DNA from: Hymenobacter rigui | Lineage (GTDB): Bacteria; Bacteroidota; Bacteroidia; Cytophagales; Hymenobacteraceae | Direction of reading: 5' to 3' | DNA length: 64,000 nucleotides | Assembly: GCF_003944715.1 (NCBI RefSeq) | Contig: NZ_RWIT01000016.1 | Span: 1-64,000 of the forward strand | In this document: in pieces, positions 8,005-14,122 of the stretch | Layout of the letters: each line of letters starts with the position of its first letter | Position numbering within the stretch: position 1 is the first letter of the stretch | The notes under the pieces: generated by a model | Seen by the model: the letters and a program-made list of their open reading frames with translations, nothing else | Told to the model about the DNA's origin: nothing | Databases searched by the model: none | Translations under genes and position numbers: made by a program

Positions 8005-8364
8005 ATGAGACAACACGACGACCTCGACGACGACCTCTTCGATGACGATGAGCTAGATAACTTTGCCGCTACCGGCGGCAGTGCTACCCGTGGCAACTCC
8101 GAAGACCAGCTTTCGGCCAAGTACGCCGATTACCTGATGTGGCGCGACACCGGCTCCTCGCACGATGAGGCCCTGGACCTGGCCAACATGACGGAAGACG
8201 AGTACGCCACCGCCGAAGCCACCGAAGACCCCGACGGCAGCAACGGCTTCAGCTCCCTCGACGACCTCGACGACGACGACTTCTCCGACGACGACACCGA
8301 CGAGTACGGCAGCAGCGGCAGCTCCCGCAACAGCCGCCGCAACTCCGACTACGACGACTACTAA
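8005..8364 (+). CDS. Small highly acidic protein, function unknown
   Basis: The 119-residue product is dominated by Asp, Glu and Ser. It has an acidic head (DDLDDDLFDDDELD), a middle segment that looks folded (SAKYADYLMWRDTGSSHDEALDLANMT), and an acidic Asp/Ser/Gly tail ending in DYDDY. I chose the ATG at 8005. A longer open frame upstream (from 7849) is not conserved-looking, and a TATCTTCG minus-7-like box at 7935-7942 would lie inside it. It has no signal peptide or membrane segment. It could be a disordered chaperone-like or nucleic-acid-mimicking protein, but nothing decides this. A strong terminator follows. Confidence 0.6.
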   Translation: MRQHDDLDDDLFDDDELDNFAATGGSATRGNSEDQLSAKYADYLMWRDTGSSHDEALDLANMTEDEYATAEATEDPDGSNGFSSLDDLDDDDFSDDDTDEYGSSGSSRNSRRNSDYDDY

Positions 8365-8430
8365 TGCTTAATGTGGTGAATGTGACTGGAATGTGAGCAA
8401 TGTGCGAAATGCATATTGCTCACATTCCTT
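8365..8430. repeat. Degenerate AATGTGx repeat with inverted arm
   Basis: Directly after the TAA at 8362-8364 come AATGCTT, AATGTGG and further AATGTG copies at irregular spacing. The segment GGAATGTGAGCAAT has its reverse complement about 15 bases further on. It looks like a decayed member of the heptanucleotide family. Confidence 0.5.
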
Positions 8431-8440
8431 CACAGGCACC

Positions 8441-8486
8441 CACCAAAAAGGCCCGTCTTCCTGCCGGAAAACGGGCCTTTTTGGTG
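8441..8486. terminator. Bidirectional terminator
   Basis: A 16-bp perfect stem (8441-8456 with 8471-8486) has an A-tract on the left and T-tract on the right. It serves the acidic-protein gene and the convergent DUF4197 gene. Confidence 0.8.
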
Positions 8487-8582
8487 TAAGCAATAGCGCG
8501 AACTTTGTAGTTCGCGTCCCCGCACCGTTTGAACGATTATCATTCTGGGGCGCGGACTACACAGTTTGCACTACTATCGTGC

Positions 8583-9344
8583 TTATTTACGGCCGAAGAC
8601 GCGGCGCAGGATTTCGGTGGTGCGGGCAACGGGGTTTTCGCGGATGTTGGCCTCCTCTTGGGCCACCAGCGTGAACAGGCCGTCGATGGCTTTGCCGGTG
8701 GCGTACTGGTTGAGGTCGGTCTGCACGGGCGTTACCAGCGGAATGCGGTTGTAGCGGGTGGTCAGGTCGGTGTAGTAGCGGGTGGCTCCTACTTTATCGA
8801 GGCTCTGCTGGATGATGGGCCGGAAGGCCGTGGTGAGCTGCTCGGTGGTGGTGCGCTTGAGGTAGTTGGTGGCGGCGTCCTTCTCTCCGGTCAGGATGCC
8901 CCATACGTCCTTAAAGGTGAGACTTTTGATGGCCGCCAGAAAGATGGGTTTGGCGCTCTTGGCCGCATCCTCCGCGCCCCGGTTCAGCGTCAGCTCAAAC
9001 CGGTCTACCTGGCTGCCCAGCCCGATGGAGCGCAACGTGTTGGCCACGCGCTGGGCATCGGCGGGGAATGGAATCCGGATCAGCCGGTTCAGGTAGAAGC
9101 CGTCCTGCTTGGAAGCCTGGTCGGTACCTTTGCTGACGCCCTGCGAGAGCGCCTCGCGCAGGCCCTGAGCGGCCTCCTGCTGCGTGAGGCTGCCGGTGCC
9201 GGTACTGCCGGTTGGGGAGGTAGTGGTTTTGGGCAGGGTGGTTTTGAGAATATCCCCCAGCTTCGGGAACTTCACCTGCGCGGCGGCAGAAAGCTGCAGC
9301 CCCAGCAGCACAACGGGCAACGCGAAAAAACGGCGGTAGTTCAT
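8583..9344 (-). CDS. DUF4197 exported protein (paralogue 1)
   Basis: The 253-residue product has a clear signal peptide (MNYRRFFALPVVLLGLQLSAAAQ). It is followed by a low-complexity Thr/Pro/Gly stretch and a helical DUF4197 domain from about residue 70, with EAAQGLREALSQGV, IRIPFP, FELTLNRGAEDAA and RYNRIPLVTP. DUF4197 proteins are periplasmic or secreted and of unknown function. The ATG at 9344 was chosen because it gives the signal peptide; the frame extends further upstream into the promoter. A TACCTTTG box lies at 9370-9363 on the minus strand. It is in tandem with a second DUF4197 gene on the same strand, separated by an inverted repeat. Confidence 0.85.
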   Translation of the reverse strand: MNYRRFFALPVVLLGLQLSAAAQVKFPKLGDILKTTLPKTTTSPTGSTGTGSLTQQEAAQGLREALSQGVSKGTDQASKQDGFYLNRLIRIPFPADAQRVANTLRSIGLGSQVDRFELTLNRGAEDAAKSAKPIFLAAIKSLTFKDVWGILTGEKDAATNYLKRTTTEQLTTAFRPIIQQSLDKVGATRYYTDLTTRYNRIPLVTPVQTDLNQYATGKAIDGLFTLVAQEEANIRENPVARTTEILRRVFGRK

Positions 9345-9362
9345 AGCAGAAGGAATGAGCGG

Positions 9363-9370
9363 CAAAGGTA
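9363..9370 (-). promoter_or_regulatory. Minus-7 box TACCTTTG of DUF4197 gene 1
   Basis: Exact TAnnTTTG match on the minus strand, ending 18 bases before the chosen ATG at 9344. It supports that start. Confidence 0.5.
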
Positions 9371-9442
9371 CTGCCGGCACTTTTGCAGAAACCGGACCAC
9401 TTTTGAGAGAGTGGAAAGTCAAAGAGGGAAGTGAAAGCGGCG

Positions 9443-9543
9443 CTGTCATCCTGAGCGGAGCGAAGGACCTTATTACTCAAGAACGAGTAGTTCAAACAGC
9501 CATTTCAACGTGATAAGGTCCTTCGCTCCGCTCAGGATGACAG
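9443..9543. repeat. Long inverted repeat, GAGCGGAGCGAAG family, copy 1
   Basis: Arms 9443-9475 and 9511-9543 are 33 bases and almost perfectly complementary, with the core GAGCGGAGCGAAGGACC. The same arms occur at 50793-50897 and a relative at 11873-11968. It lies between the two DUF4197 genes. It is probably a REP-like palindromic unit; it could also act as a transcript-end hairpin. Confidence 0.85.
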
Positions 9544-9574
9544 GCGAAACTTTGAGCTTTACATCCTCCTCAAC

Positions 9575-10393
9575 CTACTTCCCGCCGAAAACGCGCTTGA
9601 GCAGGGCGCTGCCCTGGGCGGCGGGGTTGGCGCGGATGCGGCCTTCCTCGGCGGCCATGAGGGCGAACAGGCCATCCACGGTTTTTTCGGTGGCGTAGGG
9701 TACCAGTTGGGGGTTGAGGGGCGTGACGAGCGGAATCTTGTTGTAGCGGGCTACCATTTCGGCGTAGAGCTTGGTGGCTCCGGTTTGCTCCAACGACTGC
9801 TGCACCGTGGGCTGGAAGGCCGTGCGCAGGTCGGCGGCGGTTTTCTCGTAGAGCAGCGTGGTAGCTGCGTCCGACTCCTTACTGGTGGCCAGCGTGAGGG
9901 CATCCTGCAGGCTCAGGTTCTGCACCGCGTTCAGGAAGATGGGCTTGGCTTGGCCGGCGGCCGTTTCGGCGGCACGGTTCAGGGCCACTTCAAAATTATC
10001 GACCAATGCCCCGGCCCGCAGCTTGCGCAGCGTGGCGGCCACCAGCTCGGCCTCGGGCGGGAACGGAATGCGGATGTCGGCGTTGGCGTTGAAGCCGTCG
10101 GTTTCGCCGCCCTGGGCCACGGCTTTGGTAACGGCCTGGGTGAGGGCCTCGCGCAGGCCGCCGGTGGCTTCATCGGCCGTGAGAGGCACGACTACGGGCG
10201 CTATTACTTTGGTAGCGGCGGTGGCTTTGGTGGTAGTCGTGGTCTTTTTGACAGGCGTCGTTTTCTTGACCGGGGTGGTTTTCTTGGTGGTCGTAGTGGT
10301 CTTTTTCGTGGTAGTTTTGGTTTGGGCGGCGGCTAGCTGGGCGGTGGCCAGCGTGAGCGTGAGGCCCAGCGCGAGGGTACGGAGGGGAGTCAT
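9575..10393 (-). CDS. DUF4197 exported protein (paralogue 2)
   Basis: This 272-residue paralogue of the downstream gene has a signal peptide (MTPLRTLALGLTLTLATAQL, then AAAQ). A Lys/Thr-rich linker follows (repeats of KKTTPVKKTTP) to about residue 75, then the same DUF4197 landmarks: GGLREALTQAV, IRIPFPPEAE, FEVALNRAAETAA, RYNKIPLVTP and a closing LLKRVFGGK. The linker suggests a surface- or wall-spanning spacer. Tandem paralogues with different linkers point to duplication followed by divergence. The ATG at 10393 gives the signal peptide. Function unknown. Confidence 0.85.
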   Translation of the reverse strand: MTPLRTLALGLTLTLATAQLAAAQTKTTTKKTTTTTKKTTPVKKTTPVKKTTTTTKATAATKVIAPVVVPLTADEATGGLREALTQAVTKAVAQGGETDGFNANADIRIPFPPEAELVAATLRKLRAGALVDNFEVALNRAAETAAGQAKPIFLNAVQNLSLQDALTLATSKESDAATTLLYEKTAADLRTAFQPTVQQSLEQTGATKLYAEMVARYNKIPLVTPLNPQLVPYATEKTVDGLFALMAAEEGRIRANPAAQGSALLKRVFGGK

Positions 10394-10492
10394 ACGGAAA
10401 AAATCAGGTAAACCCAGACGCCAGTGTGGCGTTGTTAGCGGGCGAGGTGCCAATATTGCGCCAAATCCGCTACTCTACCTAACCTTCTCCCC

Positions 10493-11764
10493 ATGCCCCT
10501 CATTCCCGACGTTGAAATCATGACTATTGGCGACGAGCTGCTCTACGGGCAAGTCATCGACACCAATTCGGCCTTTATGGGCCAGGAGCTGGGCAAACTG
10601 GGCCTGCGCGTGCGCCAGATTACCAGCGTCTCCGACCGGGCCGACGAAATTGTAGCCGCCCTCGACCTGGCCCGGCAGCGCGCCCAGGTGGTGCTGATGA
10701 CCGGCGGCCTCGGCCCCACCAAGGACGACCTCACCAAGCACGTGCTGGCCCGCTACTTCGGCACCGAGCTGGTACTGCACGAGCCCACCCTGCGCCATGT
10801 GGAAGGCATCTTTGCCCGCTTCAACCGGCCCATGCTGGAAGTAAACCGCCAGCAGGCCCTGGTGCCGGCCAACTGCACAGTGCTGCACAACGCCTTGGGC
10901 ACCGCCCCCGGCATGTGGTTCGAGGACCAGGGCACCGTGTTCGTGAGCATGCCCGGCGTACCGTTTGAGATGAAAGGGCTGATGACCGACGAGGTGCTGC
11001 CCCGCCTGCGCCAGCACTTCCAGACGCCCGCCATTGAGCACGTAGTGGTGCAGACGGTGGGCCTAGGCGAATCGTTCCTGGCCCAGCGCATTGAGGACTG
11101 GGAAAACCGCCTGCCCGCTAACGTGAAGCTAGCATACCTGCCCTCTTTGGGCGGCGTGCGCCTGCGCCTGACCGGCCACGACGACGGCCAGCCCGACCTG
11201 CGCGCCCGCATAGAAGCCCTGCTGCCCGAGCTACGCACCTTGCTCGGCGAGCATATCTTCGCCGAGGGCGAAATCAACCTGGAAACGGCCGTGGGCAACC
11301 TGCTGGCCGAGCGGGGCCTCACGGTGGGCACCGCCGAAAGCTGCACCGGCGGCCTGCTGGCCCACCGCCTCACCAGCGTGCCCGGGAGCTCCCGCTACTA
11401 CCAGGGCAGCATCATTGCCTACTCCAACGACATCAAGATGCAGGAGCTGGGCGTGAAGGCCGAAACGCTGGCCGCCCACGGGGCCGTGAGCGAGCCGGCC
11501 GTGGCCGAAATGGCTGAGGGCCTGCGCCGCCGCCTGGGCGTGGATGTGGCCCTGGCCACCAGCGGTATTGCCGGCCCCGACGGCGGCACCGACGCCAAGC
11601 CCGTGGGCACCATCTGCATTGCCTACGCCGACGCCCGCCACACCGTCACCCGCCAGATCAGCTTCAATCGTGGCCGCCAGCTCAACCTGGAGTACACCAC
11701 CACCGCCGCGCTGAACCTGCTGCGGCTCGAAGTGGAGCGGTTGGAAGTCAAAGAGCAAAAGTAA
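10493..11764 (+). CDS. cinA: CinA family: MoaB-like domain plus NMN amidohydrolase
   Basis: The 423-residue full-length CinA has an N-terminal molybdopterin-binding-like domain (MTIGDELLYGQVIDTN, MTGGLGPTKDD) with ADP-ribose pyrophosphatase-type activity in studied members. It also has a C-terminal CinA/PncC domain (GTAESCTGGLLAHRL, ATSGIAGPDGG) that deamidates nicotinamide mononucleotide in pyridine-nucleotide salvage. Its last seven residues and stop (EVKEQK, TAA) are encoded in the left arm of a 37-base inverted repeat, so its C-terminus has probably been set by that element. Confidence 0.92.
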   Translation: MPLIPDVEIMTIGDELLYGQVIDTNSAFMGQELGKLGLRVRQITSVSDRADEIVAALDLARQRAQVVLMTGGLGPTKDDLTKHVLARYFGTELVLHEPTLRHVEGIFARFNRPMLEVNRQQALVPANCTVLHNALGTAPGMWFEDQGTVFVSMPGVPFEMKGLMTDEVLPRLRQHFQTPAIEHVVVQTVGLGESFLAQRIEDWENRLPANVKLAYLPSLGGVRLRLTGHDDGQPDLRARIEALLPELRTLLGEHIFAEGEINLETAVGNLLAERGLTVGTAESCTGGLLAHRLTSVPGSSRYYQGSIIAYSNDIKMQELGVKAETLAAHGAVSEPAVAEMAEGLRRRLGVDVALATSGIAGPDGGTDAKPVGTICIAYADARHTVTRQISFNRGRQLNLEYTTTAALNLLRLEVERLEVKEQK

Positions 11765-12042
11765 AAGGTCAAAGCCCTGCCGATTGGAAGTCTAAGTAAA
11801 AAACCAGCATCCTGCTGGCTGTAGGTCTTTTCAAAATGTGCTGACCACAAGGCTTCTGACAGCTTTATAGGTCGTCATGCAGAGCGGAGCGAAGCATCTC
11901 GCGTGCTGACCCAAGGAATGGCATGCCAACGGCAGTAGGCCAAATGCTTCGCTCTGCTCTACATGACGTGTTGTTGGTTTACTACCTGCACCATGCAGGA
12001 TGCCCGGCAGGGCTTTGACTTTTTACTTTTTCTCTTTGACTT
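11745..12042. repeat. Nested inverted repeats after cinA
   Basis: The outer arms 11745-11781 and 12006-12042 are 37 bases each with two mismatches; the left one includes the cinA stop. Inside lies a second inverted repeat, 11873-11897 with 11944-11968 (25 bases, two mismatches). It has the GAGCGGAGCGAAG core shared with the elements at 9443 and 50793. This fills most of the 365-base gap between cinA and the E2 gene; I see no gene in it. Confidence 0.85.
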
Positions 12043-12074
12043 TATCCCCTATCCACCTCATTCACCATTTCACT

Positions 12075-12082
12075 TACCTTTG
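12075..12082 (+). promoter_or_regulatory. Minus-7 box TACCTTTG of the E2 gene
   Basis: Exact TAnnTTTG match 47 bases before the ATG at 12130 and just outside the nested inverted repeats. Confidence 0.5.
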
Positions 12083-12129
12083 GGCTCCGAAACCCACCCC
12101 CACCCTTTTCCCTAAACTACCCCAACCGC

Positions 12130-13536
12130 ATGGCACGAGTGGAAATGACGATGCCCAAGATGGGCGAATCCATCATGGAAGGCACCGTTCTGAAATGGCT
12201 CAAACAAGTAGGCGACACCATCGACCAGGACGAGTCGGTGCTGGAAGTAGCCACCGATAAGGTGGATACCGAGGTGCCAGCCCTGCACGCCGGCGTACTC
12301 CAGGAAATCCTGGTGCAGGAAGGCCAGGTAGTAGCCGTGGGGGCCCCCATTGCCGTAATTGAAACCGACGCGGCCAGCGCCGGCACCACCGCCCCGGCCG
12401 CTGCCGCCGAGGCTCCTGCGCCTTCCGTCAACGGCGCCGAGAAGCCTGCCGTGCCTTACCTGCCCGAAGCCCACGACCCGCAGGCCAACGCCGCCCAGGC
12501 CGTAACCGCCCAGCCCCAGGCCGGCCGTTTCTACTCGCCCCTGGTGCTGAGCATTGCCCGCGAAGAAGGCATTTCGATGGCCGACCTGGAGTACCTGCCC
12601 GGCACTGGCAGCGAAGGCCGCGTTACCAAAAAAGACATCCTCGATTACGTAGCCGCCGGCAAGAAGCCGCTGACCCAGGCCGCCGCACCCGCTGCTGCGG
12701 CCCCGGTTGCAGCTGCCCCCGCTGCCCCGGCTCCGGTAGCTGCGCCGGCTGCTCCAGCTCCGGCTGCTGCCCCGGTTGCCGCCGCCAGCACGTCGCAAAC
12801 GGCCAAAGCCGTGCCTTCTATCAGCGGCAACCAGGAGTTGCTGGAAATGGACCGCATGCGCAAGATGATTGCCCAGCGCATGGTGGACAGCAAGCGGATT
12901 TCGCCCCACGTTACCTCCTTCGTGGAGGCCGACGTGACGGACATCGTGAACTGGCGCAACAAGCACAAGGATGCCTACAAGAAGCGCGAGGGCGAAAATC
13001 TCACCTTCACGCCCATCTTCATCCAGGCCATTGCCCGCGCCATTCAGGACTTCCCGATGATCAACGTGTCCATTGAGGGCGACTACATCATCAAGAAGCG
13101 CGACATCAACGTGGGCGTGGCCGTGGCCCTACCCTCCGGCAACCTCATCGTGCCCGTGATTCACAACGCCGACCAGCTGAATCTGAACGGCCTGAGCAAG
13201 AAGGTAAACGACCTGGCCAACCGGGCCCGCGCCAACAAGCTCAAGCCCGAGGACTTGGAAGGCGGCACCTACACCGTGTCCAACGTGGGCTCGTTCGGCA
13301 ACGTGATGGGCACGCCCATCATCATGCAGCCGCAAGTGGCCATTATGGCCGTGGGTGCCATCAAGAAGAAGCCCGCCGTCATCGAAACCCCGCAGGGTGA
13401 CCTGATTGGCGTGCGCCACTTCATGTTCCTGAGCCACAGCTACGACCACCGCGTGGTGGATGGCTCGCTCGGCGGAATGTTCGTGCGCCGCGTGGCCGAC
13501 TACCTCGAGCAGTTCGACCCCAATACCAGCATCTAG
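12130..13536 (+). CDS. 2-oxoacid dehydrogenase complex E2 (dihydrolipoyl acyltransferase)
   Basis: A 468-residue E2 has an N-terminal lipoyl domain with lipoyl lysine K44 (VATDKVDTE). An Ala/Pro linker and an E1/E3-binding domain (RFYSPLVLSIAREEGISM to VTKKDILDYV) follow. A second long Ala/Pro linker of about 50 residues leads to the catalytic domain, which ends in SYDHRVVDGSLGG with H440 and D444. It transfers acyl groups from lipoate to CoA in a pyruvate, branched-chain or related complex. E1 and E3 genes are not adjacent, so the substrate cannot be assigned, although a single lipoyl domain fits branched-chain/2-oxoglutarate-type E2s. The stop is followed at once by ten GCTTAGT units. Confidence 0.9.
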   Translation: MARVEMTMPKMGESIMEGTVLKWLKQVGDTIDQDESVLEVATDKVDTEVPALHAGVLQEILVQEGQVVAVGAPIAVIETDAASAGTTAPAAAAEAPAPSVNGAEKPAVPYLPEAHDPQANAAQAVTAQPQAGRFYSPLVLSIAREEGISMADLEYLPGTGSEGRVTKKDILDYVAAGKKPLTQAAAPAAAAPVAAAPAAPAPVAAPAAPAPAAAPVAAASTSQTAKAVPSISGNQELLEMDRMRKMIAQRMVDSKRISPHVTSFVEADVTDIVNWRNKHKDAYKKREGENLTFTPIFIQAIARAIQDFPMINVSIEGDYIIKKRDINVGVAVALPSGNLIVPVIHNADQLNLNGLSKKVNDLANRARANKLKPEDLEGGTYTVSNVGSFGNVMGTPIIMQPQVAIMAVGAIKKKPAVIETPQGDLIGVRHFMFLSHSYDHRVVDGSLGGMFVRRVADYLEQFDPNTSI

Positions 13537-13537
13537 A

Positions 13538-13614
13538 GCTTAGTGCTTAGTGCTTAGTGCTTAGTGCTTAGTGCTTAGTGCTTAGTGCTTAGTGCTTAGT
13601 GCTTAGTGCTTAGA
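13538..13614. repeat. Tandem heptanucleotide array F: GCTTAGT x10
   Basis: Ten perfect copies of GCTTAGT (13538-13607) plus a variant eleventh (GCTTAGA) start one base after the E2 stop codon. Unlike most arrays here there is no opposing arm. Because the unit contains TAG and 7 is not a multiple of 3, the array closes all three frames. It is a likely slippage hot spot. Confidence 0.95.
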
Positions 13615-13622
13615 GTGTATGC

Positions 13623-13659
13623 AAAAGGCCCCGCCGTGGTTACGTGGCGGGGCCTTTTT
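13623..13659 (+). terminator. Rho-independent terminator of the E2 gene
   Basis: GC-rich stem (13627-13635 with 13646-13654) flanked by AAAA and TTTTT, directly after the GCTTAGT array. Confidence 0.8.
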
Positions 13660-13673
13660 GCGGCGCGAAGCCG

Positions 13674-13681
13674 TACTTTTG
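13674..13681 (+). promoter_or_regulatory. Minus-7 box TACTTTTG of the small membrane protein gene
   Basis: Exact TAnnTTTG match 53 bases before the ATG at 13734. It is one of the reasons for accepting the short gene. Confidence 0.45.
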
Positions 13682-13733
13682 CCCGGTGGCCGGGTTTTGT
13701 TTGCTGGCTTGCTGTTGATTTTTTCTTCCCGTT

Positions 13734-13943
13734 ATGAATAAAACTCTGCCTTTGGTAGCCCTGCTCATTGCCCTGGGCCTGATTCTGTTCCTGTACCAGC
13801 GCCTGCGCACCACGGAGGCCGCCCTGGAAATGGCCCAGCGCCGCTTCTCCGACTGCGAGCAGGTAAACTTCCAGCTCCAGAACCAGCTCACCCAGGCCAC
13901 CCGCGGCCGCGCCGTGCCTGATAGCCTGAAAGTAGGCCGGTAG
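13734..13943 (+). CDS. Small membrane protein with coiled-coil tail
   Basis: The 69-residue product has an N-terminal membrane segment (LPLVALLIALGLILFLY) and a charged heptad-like helix (TEAALEMAQRRFSDCEQ), with one cysteine. It has its own minus-7 box and a terminator (14013-14049). The architecture resembles small septum- or envelope-associated single-pass proteins, but I do not recognise a family. The chance that it is spurious is moderate given its length. Confidence 0.6.
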   Translation: MNKTLPLVALLIALGLILFLYQRLRTTEAALEMAQRRFSDCEQVNFQLQNQLTQATRGRAVPDSLKVGR

Positions 13944-14012
13944 GCAATACTCTCAAAGCACATTACCCGCAGCCATCCGGCTTTCACGCAGCCCCCGACT
14001 TTCCCCCTACAC

Positions 14013-14049
14013 AAAAAGCCCCTGACGTACGAATACGTCAGGGGCTTTT
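14013..14049. terminator. Bidirectional terminator
   Basis: Perfect stem with loop CGAA (14013-14029 with 14034-14049), flanked by A and T runs, between the small plus-strand gene and the convergent receptor gene. Confidence 0.8.
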
Positions 14050-14122
14050 CGTTGGCTTGAGGCTTTGTGCTGTGCAAAGGAAGGATTGCTTCGGCTCTGC
14101 CTCGCAATGACCATTTCACTGC

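Noticed and set aside
9443..9543. Insertion sequence or MITE with target-site duplication
   Set aside because: No transposase and no flanking direct duplication that I could see; a REP-like palindrome is the simpler reading.
13538..13614. CRISPR array
   Set aside because: The ten units are 7 bases and directly adjacent with no spacers, and there are no cas genes.
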